From Bacteroidia bacterium (GTDB lineage Bacteria > Bacteroidota > Bacteroidia > UBA4408): DNA of 33,234 bases. The stretch spans positions 1-33,234 of the forward strand of contig JACMRI010000150.1 in NCBI GenBank assembly GCA_014376525.1. Direction: 5' to 3'. The notes beneath the pieces were generated by a model. That model made no database searches and was not told the DNA's origin. It saw only the letters and a program-made list of their open reading frames with translations. The position numbers and the translations under genes are program-made. This document shows positions 7,808 to 16,358 of the stretch, piece by piece; within the stretch, counting starts at the first letter, position 1; each line of letters starts with the position of its first letter.

Positions 7808-8719
7808 ATGAGTTTTAAAGTAACTATTTTAGGTTGCGGGTCGGCTACACCCACCGCGCAACGTAACCCAACCGCCCAAGTAGTAGAACTACATGGGCGG
7901 TTTTTTTTAATTGATTGTGCCGAAGGAACACAAATGCAATTGCGCCGCAATAAAATTAATTTTCAGCATATAGACCATGTGTTTATTTCGCACCTACACG
8001 GCGATCATTTTTTTGGTTTGATAGGTTTTATAAGTAGTATGCACCTGTGGGGGCGTATAAAACCATTGCATATATATGCTAATGAAAAATTGCGTGAAAT
8101 AATAGAGTTACAATTAAACTCGTCAGATTCCCTACTGCGTTACGACATTAACTGGCACACACTTAATTATGATGGTAAACATAAATTATACGATGATAAA
8201 ACTGTTGAAGTATTTTCGTTTCCATTAAACCATCGCATACCTACTTGTGGTTTTTTAATACAAGAAAAACAAAAAGAGCGTAATCTAATACACTCTAAAA
8301 TAATACAGTACGACATACCTATAGACCAAATAAATGCTATAAAACAAGGGTCAGATTTGTTACTTGAAGATGGTACTCCTGTGCCAAATGACGAAATAAC
8401 CACTGCGCCACCAAGTACACGCTGCTATGCTTTTTGTAGTGATACTATATATGATGAAAATGTGGTAAAATACATTAAAGATGCTACCTTGCTATACCAC
8501 GAAGCTACATTTATGCATAATTTGCTAGAGCGTGCCAAAGAAACTTACCACAGCACCACTATACAAGCCGCTACCATAGCGCAATTGGCTAATGTACAAC
8601 AATTGGTTATTGGCCACTATTCCGCTCGATATAGCGATACCTTGCCGTTACTGGAAGAGGCACGAACTGTATTTGCAAACACACAAATGGCAATGGACGG
8701 ACGAATATTTGAAATTTAA
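7808..8719 (+). CDS. rnz: Ribonuclease Z (tRNA 3' endonuclease)
   Basis: A 303-aa metallo-beta-lactamase-fold enzyme that cuts the 3' trailer from pre-tRNA. The zinc-binding motif S-H-L-H-G-D-H-F-F-G-L (His62, His64, Asp66, His67) is complete. The N-terminus has the typical L-G-C-G-S-A-T-P-T-x-x-R-N-P-T-A-Q. Further ligand regions are seen as F-P-L-N-H-R-I-P (about residue 140), F-C-S-D-T-I-Y (Asp of the C-terminal half), L-L-Y-H-E-A-T-F and, near the end, I-G-H-Y-S-A-R-Y. The length matches short-form bacterial RNase Z. It precedes the HAD gene by 31 nt. Confidence 0.96.
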   Translation: MSFKVTILGCGSATPTAQRNPTAQVVELHGRFFLIDCAEGTQMQLRRNKINFQHIDHVFISHLHGDHFFGLIGFISSMHLWGRIKPLHIYANEKLREIIELQLNSSDSLLRYDINWHTLNYDGKHKLYDDKTVEVFSFPLNHRIPTCGFLIQEKQKERNLIHSKIIQYDIPIDQINAIKQGSDLLLEDGTPVPNDEITTAPPSTRCYAFCSDTIYDENVVKYIKDATLLYHEATFMHNLLERAKETYHSTTIQAATIAQLANVQQLVIGHYSARYSDTLPLLEEARTVFANTQMAMDGRIFEI

Positions 8720-8750
8720 TATTTATCAATTGAATCCACCATTTAAAAAA

Positions 8751-9479
8751 ATGATAAAATATTATAAACATATATTGCTAGACCTAGACCGTACCCTATG
8801 GGATATGGACAAAAATAGCTATGAAACTATGCAAGAGTTATTTGCAAAATACATTAGTATAAAACCCGAAGTAGTGTGTTCGTTTGATGAATTTTGGAAA
8901 CAATACACACCAATAAATGATGCCCTATGGGAAGGTATGCGCAATGGCACTGTAGATAAACAACAACTACGCTACGAGCGGATAAAACAAACCCTAATAG
9001 CGTTGCACATTGATGAGTTATTTTCAGCAAACCAAATAAATAAAATAGGGCTAGAATATACCAATACTGCGCCACTCAAAACAAACTTAGTATCCAATGC
9101 ATTAGAACTATTACAGTATTTAAAAAAGCAAAAATACACCCTACATATAATTACCAATGGGTTTAAAAAATCACAAGTAACTAAACTAAAACAATGTAAC
9201 ATAGCGCATTATTTTAAGCATATTATAACATCGGAAGATTTGGGTGTTTCAAAGCCACACTTACGTTTTTTTACTGCAACTTTAAATCTAATAAAAGCTA
9301 ACGCTAATGAGTGCTTAGTAATAGGCGATGATTTAGCTATAGACTGTGAAGGCGCCGCTAATGCTGGTATTGATAGTGTATGGTTTGATTATTTAGAAAC
9401 AAATAAGCATATTGAATACACTACTATTAAACGTATTACACATTTGAGCGAACTAATTGTAAGTCCTAATTTAAGTTAA
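8751..9479 (+). CDS. yjjG: YjjG-family noncanonical pyrimidine nucleotidase (HAD superfamily)
   Basis: A 242-aa HAD hydrolase, cytoplasmic. Motif I is L-L-D-L-D-R-T-L-W-D with nucleophile Asp11 and Asp13; the W-D after it is typical of the YjjG subfamily (TIGR02254). Motif II is H-I-I-T-N-G-F (Thr), motif III the lysine in G-V-S-K-P, and motif IV I-G-D-D-L-A-I-D-C-E-G-A. A helical cap lies between about residues 18 and 95. YjjG removes phosphate from nonstandard pyrimidine nucleotides. The frame stays open upstream into rnz (to 8592), but only the ATG at 8751 gives motif I at the usual distance from the N-terminus, so that start was chosen. Its 3' end converges on the YiiX-like gene with only 40 nt between, and no hairpin was found there. 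Confidence 0.85.
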   Translation: MIKYYKHILLDLDRTLWDMDKNSYETMQELFAKYISIKPEVVCSFDEFWKQYTPINDALWEGMRNGTVDKQQLRYERIKQTLIALHIDELFSANQINKIGLEYTNTAPLKTNLVSNALELLQYLKKQKYTLHIITNGFKKSQVTKLKQCNIAHYFKHIITSEDLGVSKPHLRFFTATLNLIKANANECLVIGDDLAIDCEGAANAGIDSVWFDYLETNKHIEYTTIKRITHLSELIVSPNLS

Positions 9480-9519
9480 TTTTAAACTTAATTATTACTG
9501 CTTTTGCGTGTACATTTAT

Positions 9520-10155
9520 TTAGTCTACAAATTCTATATGTTTACTACGGCTTATTGCTCCAGGGTTACAGCCTTTAAAGCCTTCGGGTATGGGTATGTC
9601 TAAATTTTTGTAATAGGTTACCCAAGCAGGAAAAAAAGTGTGTGTATCAGGATCTTTAAACGTCATGGGTTCAAGTTCAAAAAAAACGTGATTGTTGTTG
9701 GCTTTATAAAATGCTCTATACATTAGTTCGCTACAGTATAATTTATCATCTCCCATTATATAATAGTCGTCGTAAGGTGTGCCTAAGTATGTAAGTGCTA
9801 TGTTTACGGCACGTTGCGCTAGTTGGGAGTGTTTTTCTTTTAAGCGTGCTAATTTTATTTTTGGTTTACCTAAGCTGTCTGCACTTCTATTAATAAAGGC
9901 TTGGTACGGAGTAAGTATAACCCCTTTGCCTACAGCTTCAATTACATATAAACTATCGTTGCGCCAGTAGCACAACCCCATATGGCTAAAATTATTGTTG
10001 TTATAACTTTGTGTTACTTTTTCTATGGCAATGCATAGGTCGCCACAATCCATGTCTTGAAATATAATATCTCCTGTTTTTATAGTATTAACGGTTGGTT
10101 GGGCTAGTATAACATTACTTACTACCAATAATAAAAATATAATTTTAAAACGCAT
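9520..10155 (-). CDS. Exported YiiX-like permuted papain-fold hydrolase (DUF830/PF05708 type)
   Basis: A 211-aa protein with a signal peptide (about residues 1-19, ending I-L-A-Q). The features of the permuted NlpC/P60-like family are present: T-G-D-I-I-F-Q (27-33), F-S-H-M-G with the catalytic His58, V-I-E-A-V (71-75) and L-Y-C-S-E-L with the nucleophile Cys141. G-T-P-Y-D-D (125-130) is typical of the group. The family acts on amide or thioester bonds (lipid or cell wall); the substrate is not determined. The ATG at 10155 was preferred to 10218 because it places a clean signal peptide at the N-terminus. It overlaps the 3' end of the TonB receptor gene by 11 bp, so both are probably translated from one mRNA. 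Confidence 0.82.
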   Translation of the reverse strand: MRFKIIFLLLVVSNVILAQPTVNTIKTGDIIFQDMDCGDLCIAIEKVTQSYNNNNFSHMGLCYWRNDSLYVIEAVGKGVILTPYQAFINRSADSLGKPKIKLARLKEKHSQLAQRAVNIALTYLGTPYDDYYIMGDDKLYCSELMYRAFYKANNNHVFFELEPMTFKDPDTHTFFPAWVTYYKNLDIPIPEGFKGCNPGAISRSKHIEFVD

Positions 10156-12592
10156 CGCCACCTGCGCCACCTTGTTGCTCGTCGCGCGTAACCATACGCT
10201 TACGTTTTGAGTTATCATCTTTTCCTAATTTAACAGTTAGTGTAGCAAATAATATACGACTTTCGCGCTTACGATAATTTGTAGTTTCAAAATTAGTACC
10301 TACTACTTTTATTTTAAAATATTGTGTGTTGGTTATGTCGCTGTAATTTAAAGTAAGGTTAGCACGTTGTTTCCATAAATCATACTTGGCGCTAATACCC
10401 ATTACATTGGCGGGTTGTATAATACCTTGCGCATTAAACATAGGTGTATTTATATTTGCATTTAATTGAAACTGCACTACTTTAGTTGCGCTATACGAAA
10501 CCGAAAATTTATTATTACTTACCACGCCTTGTTTGCTAAACGCATTGCCCGCAACGGTAGATTTTACTTGTGCGTAGTACGTATTGCTGTTTATACTTAT
10601 AGTTGTTTTGGGTATAAATGTTAAACGTAGCGATGCATCAATACCTGTGTTGTATGTACCATCAATGTTGGCAAGTTTTACGTATGTTACACCTTTATTA
10701 TCGGTACTTATTAATCGGTTAAACGGATTTTGTAATAGCCTATAATAGCCTACTAATGAATAACTCCAGGCGTTGTAAGTAGTGTTAAATACAGCTTCAA
10801 ACGAGTTGATAAATTCGGGTTTTAACAAAGGATTGCCTACACGCAAACTTGTAGGATCGTCATACTCAGGAAATGGATTAAGTTGGTCGGCACTAGGACG
10901 ACGAATTCTACGGCTATAGCTTATGCCTACGGTTGATTTTTTTATTACTTTATTTAAAAACAACGATGGAAAAAAATTAGCAATACTGTACGAAAACTTA
11001 CCGTTGTTTTTGGGTACTGTTAAGTTTACTTGCACGTTTTCGTAACGTATACCGGCCATATAATTTAGGCCCAACATAGCGCCGCTTGCATTGGCGTAGC
11101 CTGCATAGTTAGCGTCAATATAATTTAACGAGCTACTTATCAAAGTATCATATTCATAGCCTGTTGCACTTACGTTATTACTAGCATCTAATGCAGTGGC
11201 TGCAGTGCGAGTAGTGTATTTTATGCCAGTTTCTAGTTTTACTTTGTCCGAAAATTTGTTGCTATAATCGGCTTGTGCTTGTATTAAATTAGTGTATAAC
11301 AATGTGCTTAATTGTGTAACTGTTCCTGTGGGTTGCAACAATGTTATGTATTGCGATGCATTGTTTGTTTTTAAATTATCATAACTAGCATCAATAGTAA
11401 AAAAGCTTTTGTTTTCTTTAATATCGTGGCGATACTGCGCTGCTGTATTCCAGTTTTTTAAATCGGTGGTACTAGTGTTGTATCTGTTAAAATTGCTTAG
11501 TAGCAAATCGTTTTTATTACTAAAATTATAATTAATAAGTTCGTCGGTGGTGTTAATATTATTCATACCACTACCCGATACAAATAATTGATTAGTGGGA
11601 GATATAGTAATATCGGCCGTTACACGAGCATTCATAGCAACTGCTTTACGCTCGCTGCTGTTGTATTGCAACATTTTTAGTTGTGTGCTATCAGAGGTTT
11701 GTGTAGTTCTGTTTAAATCTCCGTAAGCAAATACAGGTTTGTTGTTGTAATTAATTGAAGTACCCAATGCCAACCATTTATTTTTATAATTATAGCTTGC
11801 TGTTGTTACATATTTATTAACTGTAAATGATTTTGCCTCTTGCCTTGAACCTGCTCCAAACGCAACAGTACCATAGTGCCCAGGGGTTTGATTTTTTTTT
11901 AGTACAATATTAATTATACCATTCGTACCATCAGCATCAAACCGTGCGGAGGGGTTAGTAATAACTTCTATTTGTTCTATAGAGCTGGCTTGTATTTGGC
12001 TTAATAATGCTTGTTTATCAGCCCCACCAAGCGATGTAGGCTTACCGTTAATAAGTATAGTTACGTTGGCACCACCGCGCAAGTTAATATTACCATCGCT
12101 ATCAAACGTAACAGAGGGTACGTTTTGTAATACGTTTTCGGCGCTACCACTTGCAGCGTTTAAGTCTTTGGCAACGTTATATATTTTGCGGTCTATTTTA
12201 TTTTCTATTGCTTCTTTTTGTGCAGTAATTTCAACTGCTTGCAAGTTTTTGGACTTGGTGCTCAGCACTATGTTTGTCAACACTAATTCACGATTGGCAC
12301 TGTTTATTAATATAGTGTCTGACGTGTATTTATCAAAACCTATAAAATCAACATTTACTACGTATTTACCGTAGTTTACTATAATGTTAAAAAAACCTGT
12401 TTCGCTGCTAGTAGCCCCATCTACAAGTTTACTTGTTGTGGCATCAATTATTTTTATGGTTGCAAATTCTACTGTTGTATTTGTGGTGGCATCTGTTACT
12501 TTACCTGCTATGCGCCCTTTGTTTTCGGGTAATGTAGGTTGCTGTGCTAATGCAACGGTAGAAATAAGTAATAGTAAAATAAGTACGCGCAT
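10145..12592 (-). CDS. TonB-dependent outer membrane receptor with CarboxypepD_reg-like N-terminus
   Basis: An 815-aa outer-membrane receptor. Signal peptide 1-17 (L-L-L-I-S-T-V-A-L-A-Q); then a carboxypeptidase-regulatory-like beta-sandwich at about 25-110 (G-R-I-A-G-K-V-T-D, then G-F-D-K-Y); then a plug domain at about 130-235, with N-V-L-Q-N-V-P-S-V, I-N-L-R-G-G-A-N-V-T-I-L-I-N-G-K-P and I-E-Q-I-E-V-I-T-N-P-S-A-R-F-D-A-D-G-T-N-G-I-I-N-I. The rest is beta-barrel of the outer-membrane beta-barrel family (PF14905) type; Y-S-R-R-I-R-R-P-S-A-D-Q-L-N-P-F (about 560) is a strong marker. The C-terminus ends in a basic/Gly tail G-G-A-G-G-D-A-F rather than a barrel strand with aromatic end. The substrate is unknown. 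It lies 107 nt downstream of hemCD on the same strand; no -7 box was found in that gap, so readthrough from the hem genes is possible. Confidence 0.9.
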   Translation of the reverse strand: MRVLILLLLISTVALAQQPTLPENKGRIAGKVTDATTNTTVEFATIKIIDATTSKLVDGATSSETGFFNIIVNYGKYVVNVDFIGFDKYTSDTILINSANRELVLTNIVLSTKSKNLQAVEITAQKEAIENKIDRKIYNVAKDLNAASGSAENVLQNVPSVTFDSDGNINLRGGANVTILINGKPTSLGGADKQALLSQIQASSIEQIEVITNPSARFDADGTNGIINIVLKKNQTPGHYGTVAFGAGSRQEAKSFTVNKYVTTASYNYKNKWLALGTSINYNNKPVFAYGDLNRTTQTSDSTQLKMLQYNSSERKAVAMNARVTADITISPTNQLFVSGSGMNNINTTDELINYNFSNKNDLLLSNFNRYNTSTTDLKNWNTAAQYRHDIKENKSFFTIDASYDNLKTNNASQYITLLQPTGTVTQLSTLLYTNLIQAQADYSNKFSDKVKLETGIKYTTRTAATALDASNNVSATGYEYDTLISSSLNYIDANYAGYANASGAMLGLNYMAGIRYENVQVNLTVPKNNGKFSYSIANFFPSLFLNKVIKKSTVGISYSRRIRRPSADQLNPFPEYDDPTSLRVGNPLLKPEFINSFEAVFNTTYNAWSYSLVGYYRLLQNPFNRLISTDNKGVTYVKLANIDGTYNTGIDASLRLTFIPKTTISINSNTYYAQVKSTVAGNAFSKQGVVSNNKFSVSYSATKVVQFQLNANINTPMFNAQGIIQPANVMGISAKYDLWKQRANLTLNYSDITNTQYFKIKVVGTNFETTNYRKRESRILFATLTVKLGKDDNSKRKRMVTRDEQQGGAGGDAF

Positions 12593-12699
12593 TTGTATAT
12601 ATTTAATTTTATGTTTAGTAAAGTGAAGTATTCCAACTATTTTTTAATATTAATTTGTATATAATTTGTAAATAACTTTACTTTTAATACCAAGATTTT

Positions 12700-14250
12700 T
12701 TAACTCATTATTACTTCCAGCATCGCAATGTCGCTAAAGTCTCGGGGTGTTTTTACATATGATATACCCGCTTGTTGTAATGCTTTGGCTGTATTTTCTC
12801 CTATGGCTATGTATTTTGCGTTTGTATCAATAGTATTATTAATTAAATACGAAGTAAAGTTGCTTGGGCTTGTAAATACATAAATATTATGCTTAGCAAT
12901 AACTGCAGGTGTAGCTAAGGTTTCGTAAACAATAACATCAATAATTTGTTCGGCATTATGTGCTAATTGTTGTATGCTACGATTACCTGCTTTAGCCTGC
13001 GGAAAAAGTACGGTATGATTAGTTTGTACTTGATTAAAAAATGCCTTCCCTGTTTCTGTTATGTTGTTGCCTTGCCCTATAAAGTGTATTTCGTTTACAT
13101 AATTATACAACTCTTGTGCAGTAGCATCGCCAAGTGCGGCCATTTTGGTGGTGGGCGAAATTTGTTTTGCTTGCTCAAAAAAATGAACAACGGCATTTTT
13201 ACTACTAAAAAATATCCAATCGCTTATGGGTATTTGTGTCAAAACTAGGGTTTGTGTTTTTATTAACGATTGCATACTTAGCTTGTATCCATTGCCTTGC
13301 AATGCATTTTTTAGCACATCATTAGTCTTTATATTTCGAGATATGAAAACAGATTTAGGCGTGTTTAAGCGTAATAAACTTAATATATGTTGTGCATCAA
13401 TAGTTGGTGAGGTGTAACTATAATGTAATGCTGCTCCGTTTATATTATGGGCATGTGCTACATGTATGTTGTATTCATCGTTATTTTGGTAGCAATATAC
13501 GCCTAATGGTAACTGGCAACCCCCGTCTAATTGGTTTAGAATAAAGCGTTCTAGCCCTATACGCTTACATGTACTTTCATGGTGTAGGAATTGTAAGGCA
13601 TCAAAAGTTTCTAAGTCGTTGGTGCGTATTTGTAGTGCTAATGCGCCTTGTGCGGGTGCGGGTACAAATTGTGTAGGATTAAGTTTTATGTGTTTTAAAT
13701 CGCTTAAATTAAGTTCCAAACGTTCTACACCAGCAGCAGCTAATAGTATAGCATCGTATTGTCCAGCACGTAATTTTTCTATACGAGTAGGTACGTTGCC
13801 TCTTAGGTCTTTAAGTTCAACATCGTTGCGTAATGTGCGCACTTGTGTTTTTCTACGTGCTGATGATGTACCGATAATAGCTCCTGTTTTTACATGCAAT
13901 GGCGCGTTGTGTACATAGCTTTCGTTGCGTATTATAAGTAACTCACTAGGGTCGTGGCGTTCGGTAATGGCCGCTATCATTAGTCCCTCGGGGTGGGTGG
14001 TAGGTAAGTCTTTGTGCGAGTGTACTGCCAAATCTATTTCTTTATTAAGCAAGGCCTCTTCTAGTTCTTTGGTAAAAAAACCTTTACCCTCTATTTTTTC
14101 AAAGCTTGTATTCCATTGTTGTGTGCGGTCGCCTATGGTCGATATTATTTTTAATTGAACTACGTTACCTTGTTTTTCCAATTCTTTTTTTATATAATGT
14201 GCTTGCCACAAAGCAAGCTGCGAGCCACGTGTACCTATAGTTATGTTCAT
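12700..14250 (-). CDS. hemCD: Fused hydroxymethylbilane synthase / uroporphyrinogen-III synthase (HemC-HemD)
   Basis: A 516-aa bifunctional enzyme. Residues 1 to about 290 are HemC (porphobilinogen deaminase): I-G-T-R-G-S-Q-L-A-L-W-Q at the start, H-S-H-K-D-L-P with catalytic Asp81, G-T-S-S-A-R-R (127-133), D-L-R-G-N-V-P-T-R, P-A-P-A-Q-G-A-L-A-L and L-D-G-G-C-Q-L-P-L-G, whose Cys245 carries the dipyrromethane cofactor. From about residue 298 (K-S-V-F-I-S-R) to the end is a HemD-like domain, with W-I-F-F-S-S-K-N-A-V, A-L-G-D-A-T-A, a P-x-A-x-A-G-N-R segment and V-F-T-S-P-S-N-F, I-A-I-G-E-N-T-A. There is no internal stop or start at the junction, so one chain should make uroporphyrinogen III from porphobilinogen. 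It starts 4 nt after hemA. Confidence 0.93.
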   Translation of the reverse strand: MNITIGTRGSQLALWQAHYIKKELEKQGNVVQLKIISTIGDRTQQWNTSFEKIEGKGFFTKELEEALLNKEIDLAVHSHKDLPTTHPEGLMIAAITERHDPSELLIIRNESYVHNAPLHVKTGAIIGTSSARRKTQVRTLRNDVELKDLRGNVPTRIEKLRAGQYDAILLAAAGVERLELNLSDLKHIKLNPTQFVPAPAQGALALQIRTNDLETFDALQFLHHESTCKRIGLERFILNQLDGGCQLPLGVYCYQNNDEYNIHVAHAHNINGAALHYSYTSPTIDAQHILSLLRLNTPKSVFISRNIKTNDVLKNALQGNGYKLSMQSLIKTQTLVLTQIPISDWIFFSSKNAVVHFFEQAKQISPTTKMAALGDATAQELYNYVNEIHFIGQGNNITETGKAFFNQVQTNHTVLFPQAKAGNRSIQQLAHNAEQIIDVIVYETLATPAVIAKHNIYVFTSPSNFTSYLINNTIDTNAKYIAIGENTAKALQQAGISYVKTPRDFSDIAMLEVIMS

Positions 14251-14254
14251 AGTG

Positions 14255-15520
14255 CTAATTAATTTCTTCTAGTAAAATATCCTTTGCCATTATCATAGGT
14301 ACACTTATGTATTTTTTTTCTATAAAGTCTATAATTTTATTTAGCACCTCTCGAGATTGTTCGTCGAGTTGTTCTAGATCTTTTGCAAAGACGCTGTTTA
14401 CCGCATTGTTGCGTATTTCTTTTACCTTACGTGGCACTTCGCGCATGGCTAATTCTATTTTGCGTGTTTTGTACAATTGTTCAAAAGCAGCAATGTTTTC
14501 GTGTATTATTTTTTTGCAACTGCCTAGTTCTTTTTCACGCTTTGCAATGTTTTGTTGTGCTAATTGTTGTAGGCTTTTTACTTCAATTAAATTTACGTTA
14601 TGTTCGTTTAAAATATCTGTATCAAAATCGTTGGGAACTGCCAAATCTACTACTGTTTTAGCGTTTTTACTTCCTGATAATAATATAGCGTATTGTGCCT
14701 TGGTAATAATTGTTTCTGTAGCGCCTGTGCAGGTAAGTAATACATCAAAACCTTTATTAAACTTACTTAGCTCGCTTAATGGGTAGGCTTTTCCATTTAC
14801 TTCGTTAGCTAGTTTTTGAGCATTGGCAAGTGTTCTATTAAATATATGAAAGTTAGTTACACCAAATTTTTTCATAAAACGTACCATATTGCTATTAGTA
14901 ACGCCCGAACCCACTACTACCACACTTGCGGAGGCATTTACACCTATTTCTTTTAATTGATTAAACGCTAACGATACAATAGATACAGGGTTGCGGGCTA
15001 TGTTAGTTTCTGTATATACTTGCTTAGCGCAGTTTATAGTTTGTTTTATAATAATGCGCAACATATCTCCACATAAACCATTGCTAGCGCAGCGTTCGTA
15101 GGCTTCGCGCACTTGTGTTATAATTTCGCGCTCGCCCAATACTAACGAATCTATACTTGAGGCTACTTTAAATATATGCTTTATAGCACCTTCGTTTTCG
15201 TACTGTATTGCGTTGTGTGACAAGTGCGTGAGCAATGCACTGTTAATGTGTGGCGCAAATACCATTAGTAGCTCGCTTGGCGATATATGTTCGGCATTTG
15301 TACTATTTACTATAAAAAACTCTACCCTGTTGCAGGTAGATAAAAACATTAACTCTTCTAACTGAAAATGTTGTTTGAGGTTATGCAACTGTTGCGAATA
15401 CTGGTCATCTGCTAAATGTAGCTTGCCAATATCTGCAATATCTAATTGCTTGTGTGTAAATGCTATTACTTTAAATTGTTCCAAAATTAATGCTTTTTTT
15501 ATACACTGTAAATGTTGCAC
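14255..15520 (-). CDS. hemA: Glutamyl-tRNA reductase
   Basis: A 421-aa enzyme making glutamate-1-semialdehyde, the first step of C5 tetrapyrrole synthesis. The catalytic domain includes L-S-T-C-N-R-V-E-F-F with nucleophile Cys63. The substrate-binding block S-S-I-D-S-L-V-L-G-E-R-E-I-I-T-Q-V-R-E-A-Y is complete, as is the NADPH domain starting V-V-V-V-G-S-G-V (about 200-207) with the H-I-F-N-R-T segment. The long C-terminal helix forms the dimer. The open frame starts with GTG at 15520; a TTG at 15484 (codon 13) would place F-K-V-I-A-F-T-H-K at the usual distance from the start and is an equally good choice. No ATG is available in that region. It is followed after 4 nt by hemCD. Confidence 0.93.
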   Translation of the reverse strand: MQHLQCIKKALILEQFKVIAFTHKQLDIADIGKLHLADDQYSQQLHNLKQHFQLEELMFLSTCNRVEFFIVNSTNAEHISPSELLMVFAPHINSALLTHLSHNAIQYENEGAIKHIFKVASSIDSLVLGEREIITQVREAYERCASNGLCGDMLRIIIKQTINCAKQVYTETNIARNPVSIVSLAFNQLKEIGVNASASVVVVGSGVTNSNMVRFMKKFGVTNFHIFNRTLANAQKLANEVNGKAYPLSELSKFNKGFDVLLTCTGATETIITKAQYAILLSGSKNAKTVVDLAVPNDFDTDILNEHNVNLIEVKSLQQLAQQNIAKREKELGSCKKIIHENIAAFEQLYKTRKIELAMREVPRKVKEIRNNAVNSVFAKDLEQLDEQSREVLNKIIDFIEKKYISVPMIMAKDILLEEIN

Positions 15521-15595
15521 TTTTGGAGGTGCGGGCTGTCATACATTTGTCATATTTTATCTATTTATAATTATTAAAAATAGAGGCAAATACGC

Positions 15596-15619
15596 AACTA
15601 GTGAGCATACTCACTAGTT
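15596..15619. terminator. 10-bp hairpin between pirin and hemA genes
   Basis: AACTAGTGAG (15596-15605) pairs perfectly with CTCACTAGTT (15610-15619) around a 4-nt loop. It lies in the 116-nt gap between the pirin stop and the hemA start. On the minus strand, where both genes lie, the T-run comes before the hairpin, so it is not a canonical intrinsic terminator for pirin; on the plus strand the hairpin is followed by A8. It could be an mRNA-end structure or a binding site. Confidence 0.45.
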
Positions 15620-15636
15620 AAAAAAAAGAAAAATTA

Positions 15637-16353
15637 TTATTTGTAATTAGGAACGTCCATTATTAATACTTCGGCGGCAGAATTTGCAGTAACTATTACA
15701 TTAGGTTCGTTCCATAAACCTATACCGTCGCGGGTTTCAAGCACATTAGTTAGTACGGTTACACTACCACTTATTACAAATATATACATTCCATTTCCTT
15801 CCTTTTTCAAATCGTAATTAATGCTTAAGTTAGTATCTAATTTACCTAAACTAAACCATGCATCTTGATGTATCCATAAGCCCTCATCATCGGGGTTGGG
15901 CGACAGTATTTGTTGAAATTTATTTACGTTATCGTCTGCGTTAAGCGTTAATTGTGCATAGCGAGGAGTTACGTTTTGCTTGTTGGGGAATAGCCATATT
16001 TGTAATAGCTTTAAATCGTCAGTTTTACTTGCGTTATATTCGCTGTGTTCTACGCCTGTACCTGCGCTCATTACTTGTATATCGCCACGTTTTATACGGC
16101 CTATATTTCCCATATTATCACGGTGTTCTATTTCGCCCTCTAGTGGTATGGTTATTATTTCCATATTGTCGTGCGGGTGCATTCCAAAGCCCATCCCGCC
16201 TGCTATACAATCGTCATTTAATACACGTATTACCCCAAAGTTCATTCGCTCACGGTTTTGATATCCAGCAAAGCTAAAGGTATGTTTTGCGTTTAACCAA
16301 CCGTGGTTAGCTTCGCCACGTGTGTTAGCTTTGTGTAGTGTAATGTTGCTCAT
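15637..16353 (-). CDS. Pirin family protein (YhhW-like)
   Basis: A 238-aa bicupin. The N-terminus A-N-H-G-W-L-N-A-K-H-T-F-S-F is the pirin signature, and the metal-binding residues are visible as His59 and His61 (G-M-H-P-H-D), His103 and Glu105 (V-E-H-S-E-Y). M-S-A-G-T-G (95-100) is also typical. YhhW-type pirins act on quercetin in vitro; a physiological role is not settled. A second, degenerate cupin half follows to residue 238. It begins 5 nt after the stop of the 88-aa unknown gene, so the pair should be co-transcribed. Confidence 0.92.
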   Translation of the reverse strand: MSNITLHKANTRGEANHGWLNAKHTFSFAGYQNRERMNFGVIRVLNDDCIAGGMGFGMHPHDNMEIITIPLEGEIEHRDNMGNIGRIKRGDIQVMSAGTGVEHSEYNASKTDDLKLLQIWLFPNKQNVTPRYAQLTLNADDNVNKFQQILSPNPDDEGLWIHQDAWFSLGKLDTNLSINYDLKKEGNGMYIFVISGSVTVLTNVLETRDGIGLWNEPNVIVTANSAAEVLIMDVPNYK

Positions 16354-16358
16354 GTTGT

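Noticed and set aside
8592-8750. 53-codon N-terminal extension of the HAD gene
   Set aside because: It overlaps the end of rnz out of frame and would push motif I far from the N-terminus.
14307-14786. 159-codon plus-strand frame opposite hemA
   Set aside because: Antisense to the conserved C-terminal part of hemA, with Cys/Ser/Phe-rich shadow composition.
15542-15549. TACATTTG on the plus strand, a full -7 match
   Set aside because: No plus-strand gene follows; it lies between two minus-strand genes and has no -33 box at the right distance. Chance matches are expected.
15587-15594. CGTATTTG on the minus strand ahead of hemA
   Set aside because: Lacks the TA of the -7 box; the hemA promoter remains unassigned.
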